Positions 15,658-24,322 of a DNA stretch of 64,000 bases are shown here, piece by piece. Numbering within the stretch: position 1 is the first letter of the stretch; each line of letters starts with the position of its first letter. The DNA is from Marinobacter sp. X15-166B (lineage in GTDB: Bacteria > Pseudomonadota > Gammaproteobacteria > Pseudomonadales > Oleiphilaceae). The position numbers and the translations under genes were made by a program. The notes beneath the pieces are model-generated. The model worked only from the letters and a program-made list of their open reading frames with translations. It was not told the DNA's origin and ran no database searches. The DNA is taken from the NCBI RefSeq assembly GCF_001752365.1, contig NZ_MEIY01000001.1, positions 1,041,024 to 1,105,023 of the forward strand, in the 5' to 3' direction.

Positions 15658-17919
15658 GTGATTACCCCCGGCGCCACTGACAAACGCCCCGTGAAGGTGC
15701 TGCTCAGCCCCCTGATGCCGCTCCTCATCCTGGTGGGTTTTATCACTATTGCCATCGGGCTTAAATCCGGACTTGAGCGTCAGGAAAGTTTTCGGGTACG
15801 GGCGGCCCTCGATTACGAAGCGCAACGGCTCGCGGCCAACCTGGAGCGCGAGTTCGACACCCACGTCAAGGCGTTGCAACGCATGGCGCAGCGCATGGCG
15901 GAAAACCCCGGACTGACCGAGCCGTTATGGCGCTACGACGCCCGCAGCTACCTGGTTGATTTTGGCAATTACCAGGCTCTGGAATGGGTGGACGAGGCGC
16001 TGTTCATCCGCTGGGTGGAACCTCTGGACGGTAACGCCGACGCACTGGGGTTCAATGTCGGTTTTACACCCGCCCGGCGGGCCGCCCTGCTGGACGCTGC
16101 GGCCAACGGCACGGTGGACATTTCCGGAGTGATCGAGCTGCAACAGGGTGGCTCCGGCATGGTGTTGTATGCACCGGTGGCGTCCGGCCGGCAAAACCGC
16201 GGGTTCATTGCCGGCGTCTTCCGCATGGATACCCTGGCCAGCACCCTGCTGACCCCCCGGGTGCGCCAACATTTCGATATAGATATCGTTGAAAACGGCC
16301 GCCTGGCCTACCAGCTCAGTCAGGCCCATCCCTTGCATCCGGATTTTACCCACACCGAGACGGTGGAGCTGCCGGCAGTGGACTGGGCGTTGACGCTGAA
16401 ACCGAACACCGCCTGGGTCGAGACCCAATACAGCAACTGGCCCGGGTACACCTACATCACCATGATATTGATGGGCGCTCTGGCCAGTGCCCTGATATGG
16501 CTGGCGCAAACCGTGTTGCAGCGGAACCGCGCCCTGTCCAACGCGCGCGCGCGCCTGTCACAGGAAACCCGCCAGCGCGAAGGTGTACAACAGACCCTGG
16601 CCCGCCTGGAATCAACCGACGCGTTAACCGGGTTGGCCAATCGGCGATTTTTCATGGCCGATGTGGCCCACGCGCTCACCATTGCCGCGCGCCTGGAACA
16701 CCAGCTGGCGCTGGTGATGATCGATCTCGACCGGTTTCAGACACTCAATGACACCCTGGGCCATCAGCTGGGCGACGAGTTACTGGTTAAGGTTGCGCAA
16801 CGCCTGGATACGCTCAGCGACGAGCGGGTTCTGATTGCCTACTCAGGGGGCGACGAATTCATGGTCTGCCAGCAACACGTCACCAGTCTGGATGATGTCA
16901 TCTGGTTGCTGGGCCAACTGCAACGTTGTTTCCGCGACCCCTTCCTGCTGCATGGCGAACGTTACAGCATCACCGCCACCCTGGGCGCAGCGGTTTACCC
17001 CCACAGCGGCCTGGACGCGGACCTGTTGTTGCGTAACGCCGACATTGCCCTCTACCGCGCCAAAAATAACGGCCGCAACACATACCAGTTTTACACCGAA
17101 GGGATGCAGGAGCGTGAGCTGCAACGGCTGGCACTGCAAAAAGAATTCGCTGATGCCCTGGTGCGTGAGGAGTTTGTGCTGTTTTTCCAGCCCCAGCTTG
17201 ATCTCCGAACCGGCACAATCAGCAGTGTGGAAGCTCTGGTTCGCTGGCAGCACCCCAAACGTGGCCTGCTGGTCCCCGACGAGTTTATTTCGCTGGCGGT
17301 GGAAAGCGGCCAAATCACCGCACTCGGCCGCTGGGTGATCAAAGCGGCCTGCCAGCAACTGGCGCACTGGCGCACCGGACCCTACCGTGACCTGATCATT
17401 GCTGTGAACCTGTCGGGGCGGGAACTGGACGACCATGAACTGGTCGATTACATCCAGCACACCCTGACCCACCACCGTATCGACGCCAACCGTCTGGAAG
17501 TGGAACTGACGGAAGAACACTTCATCCGGAACATCGAACGCAACAAAAACCAGTTGACGCGGCTCCGGGACATTGGCGTGAAGCTGGCAATTGATGATTT
17601 TGGCGTGGGCTATTCATCGCTTGGTTACCTGCGGGATTTTCCGGTCGACCTGATCAAGATCGACCGTTCTTTTATTACCAACGTGACCCAACAGCACGAC
17701 GACGCGATCATCACCCGCGCGGTCATCAATCTGGGCCACAATCTGGGGCTGAAGGTGGTGGCCGAAGGGATTGAAACCATTGAGCAGCTGCAATTTCTGC
17801 AACAGCACCACTGCGACTGCGCACAGGGCTACTTCATCAGCCGGCCGATCCCGGCCCACGCGCTGGATACGGCTTTGCAACAGAGCTACGCTGACCTGCT
17901 GCACCTGGAGCCGGTTTAA
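15658..17919 (+). CDS. CHASE-GGDEF-EAL c-di-GMP protein
   Basis: A 753-residue membrane protein that can in principle both make and degrade c-di-GMP. A helix near residues 14-34 and another at about 260-285 flank a periplasmic CHASE-type domain. The GGDEF domain (about 315-480) keeps DALTGLANRR, MIDLDRFQ and SGGDEF near residue 396, but I see no RxxD I-site before it. The EAL domain (about 495-745) has EALVRWQHP near 523, NLSGREL, ELTEEHF, IDDFGVGYSSLGYL, IKIDRSF and QGYFISRP, so phosphodiesterase activity looks intact. GTG 15658 is taken as the start because AGAGGA lies 8 nt upstream; ATG 15622 is the alternative. Confidence 0.88.
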   Translation: MITPGATDKRPVKVLLSPLMPLLILVGFITIAIGLKSGLERQESFRVRAALDYEAQRLAANLEREFDTHVKALQRMAQRMAENPGLTEPLWRYDARSYLVDFGNYQALEWVDEALFIRWVEPLDGNADALGFNVGFTPARRAALLDAAANGTVDISGVIELQQGGSGMVLYAPVASGRQNRGFIAGVFRMDTLASTLLTPRVRQHFDIDIVENGRLAYQLSQAHPLHPDFTHTETVELPAVDWALTLKPNTAWVETQYSNWPGYTYITMILMGALASALIWLAQTVLQRNRALSNARARLSQETRQREGVQQTLARLESTDALTGLANRRFFMADVAHALTIAARLEHQLALVMIDLDRFQTLNDTLGHQLGDELLVKVAQRLDTLSDERVLIAYSGGDEFMVCQQHVTSLDDVIWLLGQLQRCFRDPFLLHGERYSITATLGAAVYPHSGLDADLLLRNADIALYRAKNNGRNTYQFYTEGMQERELQRLALQKEFADALVREEFVLFFQPQLDLRTGTISSVEALVRWQHPKRGLLVPDEFISLAVESGQITALGRWVIKAACQQLAHWRTGPYRDLIIAVNLSGRELDDHELVDYIQHTLTHHRIDANRLEVELTEEHFIRNIERNKNQLTRLRDIGVKLAIDDFGVGYSSLGYLRDFPVDLIKIDRSFITNVTQQHDDAIITRAVINLGHNLGLKVVAEGIETIEQLQFLQQHHCDCAQGYFISRPIPAHALDTALQQSYADLLHLEPV

Positions 17920-17958
17920 GCCCGGCATGATTCACTCGCTACCACAGGCGTTTTGCTT

Positions 17959-18276
17959 ATGTCGTCCCACTATCTGAGCCCCGAACAAAACCGGCGCCTG
18001 CGCCGCTGGGAATCCTGGAACCGCGGATATTTCATCGTCGCCTTCATCGCCCTGATCGTGGTGCTGGTGTTCAGCAGTGAGCTGGGTCTGTCCAGTGCGG
18101 ACAGCTGGGGACCGCTGGGGGTTGTTCTCGTACTGTTGATTCTACCCATCATCATTTTGCAGTTGCGGCTGCGATGCCCCGCCTGTGATCAGAAAATAGG
18201 CTGGCACGCCAAACTGATGGCTCCGGATCAGTGCCCCCATTGTCATCGTTTCCTGCGCTCAAAGCAGTCAGCCTGA
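17959..18276 (+). CDS. Small membrane protein with C-terminal zinc ribbon
   Basis: A 105-residue protein with two membrane helices (about 22-42 and 52-70) followed by a short cytoplasmic zinc-ribbon-like end with CPAC and CPHC pairs. No family name is recognised. It begins 39 bp after the GGDEF-EAL gene on the same strand and could be co-transcribed. The four-Cys pattern suggests a bound metal, as in many small zinc-ribbon membrane proteins; the role is unknown. Confidence 0.7.
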   Translation: MSSHYLSPEQNRRLRRWESWNRGYFIVAFIALIVVLVFSSELGLSSADSWGPLGVVLVLLILPIIILQLRLRCPACDQKIGWHAKLMAPDQCPHCHRFLRSKQSA

Positions 18277-18338
18277 ACCACGGCAAGGTTTCTGAAACCA
18301 CTGTGCCCGGCCATTGCGGGCTGATATCAATTGCTTGC

Positions 18339-18370
18339 TTGACCTGTGAGTAACTCACAGGTTTTAAGCT
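18339..18370 (+). promoter_or_regulatory. MerR-type promoter with perfect operator palindrome
   Basis: A -35 box TTGACC (18339-18344) and a -10 box TAAGCT (18365-18370) are separated by 20 bp. That over-long spacer is the hallmark of promoters activated by MerR-family regulators. Between them ACCTGTGAG and CTCACAGGT form a perfect inverted repeat around TAA (18342-18362). It lies about 35 bp upstream of the merR-type gene and would drive merR, copA and the DUF411 gene together. Binding is inferred from position and architecture. Confidence 0.8.
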
Positions 18371-18403
18371 ATGCTAACGGTACACGTCACGCACAGGTGT
18401 TTT

Positions 18404-18835
18404 ATGAAAGTCAGTGAGCTCGCTGCGTTAACCGGGGTGAGTCCGGATACGGTTCGCCATTACACCCGCGAAAAGCTGCTGAACCCGCAGCGCAATCCGG
18501 CCAACAATTATCATCACTACAGCCCGGACGATTTGCGGCGCCTGCGTTTTGTCCGCAAAGCCCGGCAACTGGGGTTTTCACTGCCGGAGATCCGCGGCAT
18601 CCTGCAGCAAGCGGATCATGCCCATTCGCCCTGCCCGATGGTTCGCGAAGTGTTCGAGCGGCGTCTGGCCGAGGTTGAACAGCAGATCTGCGAACTCACC
18701 CAGCTGCGCCAGCGTATGAAGTCAGCGCTGGCGATCTGGCAAGAGATGCCCGATGGCGTTCCCGACGGCCACACCATATGCCAGTTGATCGAACACTGGG
18801 ACGACTCCGCCCCGCTCACCGCCACCAAGGAGTGA
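18404..18835 (+). CDS. MerR-family heavy-metal-responsive regulator
   Basis: A 143-residue MerR-type activator. The N-terminal winged helix is canonical (MKVSELAALTGVSPDTVRHY), followed by the long dimerisation coiled coil. Candidate metal ligands are Cys in HSPCPMV and Cys in DGHTICQLIEH near the C-terminus; the layout is not the CueR CxxxxxxxC loop. ATG 18404 fits family length; an upstream ATG at 18371 lies inside the promoter. The neighbouring copper ATPase, 6 bp downstream, suggests it senses Cu(I) and activates its own operon. Another soft metal is possible. Confidence 0.82.
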   Translation: MKVSELAALTGVSPDTVRHYTREKLLNPQRNPANNYHHYSPDDLRRLRFVRKARQLGFSLPEIRGILQQADHAHSPCPMVREVFERRLAEVEQQICELTQLRQRMKSALAIWQEMPDGVPDGHTICQLIEHWDDSAPLTATKE

Positions 18836-18841
18836 CTGGTT

Positions 18842-21436
18842 ATGACTACGTCTACCGACCCGCTGCCCCGGCTGTCGGTCTCCGGCGCCACCTGCCAGGG
18901 TTGTGTCAGGAAGATCCGCAACGCCCTGTCTTCGCTGGTGGGCAACCCCGACGACGTATGGGTCGACCTTGAACAGCAAACCATTGCCCTGCCCGCGGGG
19001 ACCGATGTCACTGCGGCCGCCCGTGCCGTTACGGACGCAGGCTACCCTGCACAGGCATTGCCGGAGCGCAATCGGCCCGGCCGGGCTCAGGATTCGCAGT
19101 CCGCACCGTCTCCGGTTGCCGACACGCCACCGGTTTCCCCCGGCGACCCGCGCCGAGCGGACGCTGCGTTCACCTATCTGGCGGTGACGGGCGCCACCTG
19201 TGCCTCCTGTGTGCGGACCATCGAACACGCACTCCTGGCGGTCGCCGGGGTGACCTCGGCGCATCTGAATCTGGCGGACAACACCGCAACCGCTGGCGGT
19301 GTGGCCGACGCGGAACAGCTGATCAACGCCATCGAACAGGCCGGTTATGGTGCCAGTATCATCGTCGACCCGGAAACCGCCGATGCGCAAAACGAGCAGA
19401 CCAACCGGGCGCAGTACCGCAAGCTGCTGATCAAAATGGCGGTCAGTCTCGGTTTGGGGATTGCGCTGATGGTATGGGGTATGGGGGTTGATTCCATGAT
19501 GGTCACCGACGCCAACCGGACACTCTGGTTTGTACTCGGCCTGGTGACGCTGGTGGTCATGGCCACCACCGGTGGGCATTACTTTACCGGCGCCGCGAAA
19601 GCACTGCGGCACGGCAACAGCAATATGGATACGCTGATTGCCCTGGGGACCGGCACCGCGTGGCTCTACTCCATGGTGGTGGCAACGGCACCCGGGCTGC
19701 TGCCGGAAATGGCGCGCCACGTGTATTTTGAGGCCTCGGCCATGATCATCGGGTTTATCAACCTGGGACAGGCGCTGGAGTTGCGCGGCAAGGGCAAAAC
19801 CTCGGCCGCCATCCGCCGGTTGCTGGATTTACGGGCCAAGACGGCCCGGGTCCTCCGTGATGGCGAAGAGCAGGAAATACCCGTGGAACAGGTGCAGCGG
19901 GGCGATCATCTCCGGGTTCGCCCGGGCGAAAAACTGCCGGTTGACGGCGTTATCACCGAAGGCGACACCCGCATTGATGAAAGCATGCTCACCGGTGAGC
20001 CCATACCGGCCGCCAGGAGCCGTGGTGACGCAGTCTCCGCTGGTACCCTCAATACCCGCGGGGCCATTGTGTACGAGGCTACCCGGGTTGGCAGCGAAAC
20101 CGCGCTGGCACAAATCATTCAGCTGGTGAAGAAAGCTCAGGGGTCCAAACCGGCTATCGGCAGGCTGGCCGACCGTATTTCGTCGGTGTTCGTGCCCGGT
20201 GTCGTGGTGATTGCCCTGGCATCGGCCGTGGTGTGGTATCTGGTCGGACCGGAACCGAAAATTGCCCACATGATGATCGCAGCCACCACCGTGCTCATCA
20301 TCGCCTGCCCGTGCGCTCTGGGGCTGGCCACACCCATGTCGGTCATGGTGGGTGTGGGCAAAGCCGCCGAATACGGGGTGTTGATCCGTCAGGGCGATGC
20401 CCTGCAGCTCGCAGGCAAGGTGGATCTGGTTATTCTGGACAAGACCGGCACCATTACCGAAGGCAGACCGACGGTCACCCATGTGGAGGCATTGGATGGG
20501 GATGAGTCTGCCTTGCTGGCTCTGGCGGCGGGGTTGGAGCAACACTCCGAGCACCCCTTGGCGGAGGCCATTGTTGCGGAAGCAAAATCCAGGCAACTGG
20601 CCCTGAGCCGGATCAGCGGTTTCGAAGCCCTTGAGGGTCGCGGCGTGCAAGGCACCAGCGACACCGCCATGATCCGGATCGGTAACCGGCGCTGGCTCGA
20701 GAGCCAGGGGGTGGATGTGTCTGCGCTGGATGCCCATGCCCGCACCATCACCGACCAGGCCGGATCGCCGCTTTTTGTGGCGCGGGACCAGCGGGCGCTG
20801 GGGGTGATCGGGGTGGCCGACAGCATCAAGGCCGACTCGAAAGCGGCCATTGCCCGGCTGCACGAAGCCGGCATCCGCGTAATGATGGTCACCGGCGATA
20901 TCGGGTCCACCGCCACCGCCATCGCCAGACTGGCGGATATCGATGATGTGCGTGCCGAAGTCTTGCCCAAAGACAAGGCCGCCATCGTGGCAGAGATGCG
21001 CAACGCAGGCCACGTGGTCGCCATGGTGGGCGACGGCATTAACGATGCCCCGGCTCTGGCCGCCGCCGATGTGGGTTTTGCCATTGGTACCGGCACCGAC
21101 GTCGCCATCGAAAGTGCGTCCATTACCTTGATGCGCGGTTCGCTGCACGGTGTACCGGATGCCATTGAAATCTCCCGTGCCACGGTACGTAACATCCATC
21201 AGAACCTGTTTGGTGCGTTCATCTACAACACCCTGGGCATTCCGGTTGCCGCCGGTGTGCTCTACCCGTTTTGGGGGGTATTGATGAGCCCGATCCTGGC
21301 CGGTGCCGCCATGTCACTGTCCTCAGTAACCGTGGTTACCAACGCCAACCGGTTACGCCTGTTTAAAACCAGCGCCGTCCAACCGGACGCCACTCACGCA
21401 AGCAAAGGTCAATCCCATGAAACCTATCCTGCCTAG
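18842..21436 (+). CDS. copA: Cu(I)-exporting P1B-type ATPase (CopA)
   Basis: Inner-membrane P-type ATPase, 864 aa, that pumps monovalent copper from the cytosol. Two N-terminal heavy-metal domains carry CQGC (Cys18, Cys21) and CASC (Cys120, Cys123), joined by a linker of about 60 residues. The transmembrane metal site is CPC (Cys489, Cys491). The phosphorylated Asp533 sits in DKTGT, and TGE, SEHPLAEA and MVGDGINDAPAL are all present. AAGGAG lies 9 nt before the ATG. The first domain has GATCQGC instead of the common GMxCxxC. The gene lies behind a MerR regulator and ends overlapping a DUF411 gene. Confidence 0.95.
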   Translation: MTTSTDPLPRLSVSGATCQGCVRKIRNALSSLVGNPDDVWVDLEQQTIALPAGTDVTAAARAVTDAGYPAQALPERNRPGRAQDSQSAPSPVADTPPVSPGDPRRADAAFTYLAVTGATCASCVRTIEHALLAVAGVTSAHLNLADNTATAGGVADAEQLINAIEQAGYGASIIVDPETADAQNEQTNRAQYRKLLIKMAVSLGLGIALMVWGMGVDSMMVTDANRTLWFVLGLVTLVVMATTGGHYFTGAAKALRHGNSNMDTLIALGTGTAWLYSMVVATAPGLLPEMARHVYFEASAMIIGFINLGQALELRGKGKTSAAIRRLLDLRAKTARVLRDGEEQEIPVEQVQRGDHLRVRPGEKLPVDGVITEGDTRIDESMLTGEPIPAARSRGDAVSAGTLNTRGAIVYEATRVGSETALAQIIQLVKKAQGSKPAIGRLADRISSVFVPGVVVIALASAVVWYLVGPEPKIAHMMIAATTVLIIACPCALGLATPMSVMVGVGKAAEYGVLIRQGDALQLAGKVDLVILDKTGTITEGRPTVTHVEALDGDESALLALAAGLEQHSEHPLAEAIVAEAKSRQLALSRISGFEALEGRGVQGTSDTAMIRIGNRRWLESQGVDVSALDAHARTITDQAGSPLFVARDQRALGVIGVADSIKADSKAAIARLHEAGIRVMMVTGDIGSTATAIARLADIDDVRAEVLPKDKAAIVAEMRNAGHVVAMVGDGINDAPALAAADVGFAIGTGTDVAIESASITLMRGSLHGVPDAIEISRATVRNIHQNLFGAFIYNTLGIPVAAGVLYPFWGVLMSPILAGAAMSLSSVTVVTNANRLRLFKTSAVQPDATHASKGQSHETYPA

Positions 21437-21866
21437 CCTCGGCCTCGCCCTGATTCTGTCGTCCACCAGCATGCCGGTGGCGGCAGACAGTAAGCCGGAA
21501 ATCACCGTTTACAAAGACCCCAACTGCGGGTGCTGCATCGACTGGGCCAACCACATGGAGGACAACGGCTTCCGTGTGAAGAGCATCGATACCCAGCGTC
21601 TCAACCACATCAAGGCCGATTCAGGGCTGACCCCCGCGCTGGCCAGTTGCCATACCGCCTTTGTCGACGGGTATGTGATTGAAGGCCACGTGCCGGCGGA
21701 CGACGTCAAACGCCTGCTGGCCGAATCCCCGGACACCCTGGGGCTGGCGGTTCCGGGCATGCCCATCGGTTCCCCCGGCATGGAGATGGGTGACCGTCGG
21801 GATCCCTACCAGGTACTGATGTTCAACGACCGCGGCCAGACCCGGGTATTCTCCGAACACAACTGA
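21417..21866 (+). CDS. Secreted DUF411 metal-binding protein
   Basis: A 149-residue protein with a signal peptide (positive start, hydrophobic core LGLALILSS, cleavage near VAA-DS). The mature part is the DUF411 fold: ITVYKDPNCGCCIDW with its CGCC motif and SCHTAFVDGYVIEGHVP. DUF411 proteins are regularly found with copper ATPases and are thought to bind copper in the periplasm. The gene overlaps the last 20 nt of copA, so it is translationally coupled and part of the copper operon. The C-terminus is Met/Gly-rich (GMPIGSPGMEMG), which also suits copper. Confidence 0.88.
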   Translation: MKPILPSLGLALILSSTSMPVAADSKPEITVYKDPNCGCCIDWANHMEDNGFRVKSIDTQRLNHIKADSGLTPALASCHTAFVDGYVIEGHVPADDVKRLLAESPDTLGLAVPGMPIGSPGMEMGDRRDPYQVLMFNDRGQTRVFSEHN

Positions 21867-21896
21867 AACCGGAAGCATCGCCCCCGTGGCGATCTG

Positions 21897-21930
21897 TGCC
21901 AGCGCCTGTCTGCCCCGGCGGGCGCTGGCA
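21897..21930 (+). terminator. Stable hairpin after the copper operon
   Basis: TGCCAGCGCC (21897-21906) pairs perfectly with GGCGCTGGCA (21921-21930) across a 14 nt loop, 30 bp after the DUF411 stop. There is no following T run, so it may be a weak terminator or an mRNA 3' end stabiliser rather than a classic rho-independent terminator. Confidence 0.45.
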
Positions 21931-21986
21931 GCCGGATAAACTGCTGGCGATCGCGGCACCGGATTGTGCACGCAAGGCAAACCCGA

Positions 21987-22015
21987 CTGACCTGCCATCA
22001 GGAAACCGGTATACT
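21987..22015 (+). promoter_or_regulatory. Sigma-70-type promoter of the RNase II gene
   Basis: CTGACC (21987-21992) and TATACT (22010-22015) are separated by 17 bp, a good housekeeping promoter. The gene starts about 40 bp downstream. An AT-rich leader (CAAATTTTTAT) lies between. Confidence 0.55.
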
Positions 22016-22055
22016 TTGCGGCAACAAATTTTTATCCAACAGCCAGGTTCTATCC

Positions 22056-24035
22056 ATGCTTAATGCCGACGCCCTCACCCAGTTGCGCCAGCTGAAAACC
22101 GAAATAAAAGACAACAAAACCGTCTTCCCGGGCACCGTTAAAGCTACTAACGGCCGTTTCGGGTTTGTCGCTCTGGATGAAGGCCGCGATCTGTTTTTGC
22201 CCCCGGAAGAGATGCAGAAGGTTTTGCCGGGCGACCGGGTCAACGTCACCGAACAGGTGGATGACGACGGCAAGCGTCAGGGTCTGGTGGACGAACTGCT
22301 GGACTCCAGCCTGAGCACCTTTGTGGGCCGCTATCTGATCAAAGGCAAAGGCCATTTTGTGGTGCCCGAGACCCCGGGCATCAATCGCTGGATTTTTATC
22401 CCGCCCCGGGAGCGCCTGAACGCCGAACCGGACGATTTCATCTACTGCAGCATACTCCGACATCCTTTCAAGGACGGCAAAGGCCAGGCAAAAATTCTGC
22501 AAGTCCTCGGCAAAGCCGGCCAGCCTGGTATAGAACGCGCCTTTACACTGGCCAGCCATGACCTGCACGATGCCTGGCCCGATGCGGTGCAGGCCCAGGC
22601 CGATGCCCTCGACGAACCGCAGATCGAGGCGTACATGACCGGGCGGGAAGACCGCACCGGGCGCGCGTATGTCACCATCGACAGCCCCGGCACCCAGGAT
22701 ATGGACGACGCCATCATCGCGGAACCCAACGCTACCGGCTGGTTGCTGTCCGTGGCCATTGCCGACCCGACGGCGCTGATTGCGCCCGACTCGGCGGCGG
22801 AACTGGAAGCCCGGGCTCGCGCCACAGCGATATACTTTCCCGGTGAACCGCGCCCCATGCTTCCGGATACCATCAGTACCCGGCTGTGCTCCCTGTTGCC
22901 CGGCACCCGCCGCCTGGCACTGGTGTGCGACATACAGGTGAACAACGATGGCAGTCTGGGAGACTACAGTTTTCACCTGGCGGTGATCCGTTCCCACGGC
23001 AAACTCAGCTATGAGTTGGTCACCCATGTGCTGGAAGGACGCGACGATGAGGAAACCGAGGCCCTGCCGGACGCCGTTACCAACAGCCTCGACCAGCTCC
23101 ATCAGGCCGCCACGGCGTTGCGCAAATGGCGCGCCGAACACGCCCTGCTGAGCCCCGAACGTCCCGAATTCCGGTTGCGGCTGGACGAAAACCGGCGTAT
23201 TCGCCTGATCGAGCCGGCCGTGCAGAACGAAGCCCACCGGCTGATCGAAGAATGCATGGTGGCCGCCAACCGCTGCGCAGCCGATTTCCTGAGCAATCAA
23301 CCACAGGGTTTGTTCATCCGCCACCCCGGACTGCGGGCCGACCGTCTGGACAACGTCGCCAAACTGCTGGCCACCTACGCGCCGGCGCTGGCCGAGCAGA
23401 AGCATGACCCGGCCACCGCGGAGGGGTTCCGTGCCCTGATGCAGGCCAGTGATCGCCTCGCAGCCGAGGTGCCGGTGAAGGCCATCCTGCAGCGGCAGCT
23501 GGCGCGGGCCGAATTGTCCTTGCAGGCGGGCGCGCACCAGGGCATGGGACTGCCCGTGTACACCACCTTTACCTCGCCGCTGCGCAAGTTCACTGACTTC
23601 CATGTGCACCGGCTGATCAAAGCCGCCCTGTGGCAGGAAACCGCCACGCCCCTGACAGAGGAACAGCTGCACGCCCTGCAACAGGCCCAGACCCGGGCAC
23701 GACAAGCGGCCAACAGCCTGGAAAACTGGCTCAAATGCGAGTTTGCCAAGCACCTGGACGATCAGCCCATGGCCGGCACCATCTGCCGCACCATTCCGGC
23801 CGGTTTTTTTGTTCGCCTGGAAAGCAACGGTCTGGAGGGCTTCGTCAGTTGTAAATACCTCAACGGCAAATACAGCTTTGACCCGGTCACCCTGCGCCTG
23901 ATCCATAACAAGAACGGGCGCATCTTCCAGCTCGAACAAGCGGTCACCGTGACCTTAGATTCGGTGGACGACGAACGCAAACAAATCCACTTCCGGCTGG
24001 TCGAAGCCACCCCGGTGACGACCACCACTGCCTGA
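22056..24035 (+). CDS. rnb: RNase II/R family 3'-5' exoribonuclease
   Basis: A hydrolytic exoribonuclease of 659 residues, close to E. coli RNase II (644) and much shorter than RNase R. It has N-terminal cold-shock-like domains (GTVKATNGRFGFVAL), the RNB catalytic domain with acidic residues Asp209, Asp215, Asp217 and Asp218 (DSPGTQDMDDA), and a C-terminal S1 domain (AGFFVRLESNGLEGFVS). The RNB ending FTSPLRKFTDFHVHR is typical. ATG 22056 sits just after a strong promoter. RNase II degrades single-stranded mRNA. The assignment to RNase II rather than R rests on length. Confidence 0.88.
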   Translation: MLNADALTQLRQLKTEIKDNKTVFPGTVKATNGRFGFVALDEGRDLFLPPEEMQKVLPGDRVNVTEQVDDDGKRQGLVDELLDSSLSTFVGRYLIKGKGHFVVPETPGINRWIFIPPRERLNAEPDDFIYCSILRHPFKDGKGQAKILQVLGKAGQPGIERAFTLASHDLHDAWPDAVQAQADALDEPQIEAYMTGREDRTGRAYVTIDSPGTQDMDDAIIAEPNATGWLLSVAIADPTALIAPDSAAELEARARATAIYFPGEPRPMLPDTISTRLCSLLPGTRRLALVCDIQVNNDGSLGDYSFHLAVIRSHGKLSYELVTHVLEGRDDEETEALPDAVTNSLDQLHQAATALRKWRAEHALLSPERPEFRLRLDENRRIRLIEPAVQNEAHRLIEECMVAANRCAADFLSNQPQGLFIRHPGLRADRLDNVAKLLATYAPALAEQKHDPATAEGFRALMQASDRLAAEVPVKAILQRQLARAELSLQAGAHQGMGLPVYTTFTSPLRKFTDFHVHRLIKAALWQETATPLTEEQLHALQQAQTRARQAANSLENWLKCEFAKHLDDQPMAGTICRTIPAGFFVRLESNGLEGFVSCKYLNGKYSFDPVTLRLIHNKNGRIFQLEQAVTVTLDSVDDERKQIHFRLVEATPVTTTTA

Positions 24036-24109
24036 GCCGCCACTTGAAAACCCGCCTCCCGGAGCGCATGCTGAGGGTACAGCATGATGAATCCGGGAGG
24101 TCCTTCGCC

Positions 24110-24322
24110 ATGCCCATCACGCCTGATGAATTCTTACGCAAGCACGGTTTCGACACCGACGACACCGAAGAGCGTGACCACAGCTTGCGCCGAAACGCCC
24201 TGAACCATGCCAAACACCTGAAACGGCCTAATGCGGGTACGCCCCATGACTGGGAAGACTGGGAACGCTTTAAAAGAGAACATCCGGACGAAGTTGAAGA
24301 CGACGACGATGGCGGGAGTTAA
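24110..24322 (+). CDS. Small acidic hypothetical protein
   Basis: A 70-residue, very polar protein starting MPITPDEFLRKHGFD and ending in an acidic tract (DEVEDDDDGG). GGGAGG (24095-24100) lies 9 nt before the ATG, which supports translation; the frame is open further upstream without a better start. No membrane segment, Cys or known domain is visible. It lies 74 bp after the RNase II gene and its last codons overlap the converging acyltransferase gene by 4 nt. Function unknown. Confidence 0.6.
   Translation: MPITPDEFLRKHGFDTDDTEERDHSLRRNALNHAKHLKRPNAGTPHDWEDWERFKREHPDEVEDDDDGGS

Noticed and set aside
19829..21199. 456-codon minus-strand frame opposite copA
   Set aside because: Its translation is low-complexity Gly/His/Asp and no motif is visible; copA on the other strand has all P-type ATPase motifs.
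22050..23939. 629-codon minus-strand frame opposite the RNase II gene
   Set aside because: No recognisable domain; the forward frame is a complete RNase II with catalytic acids.
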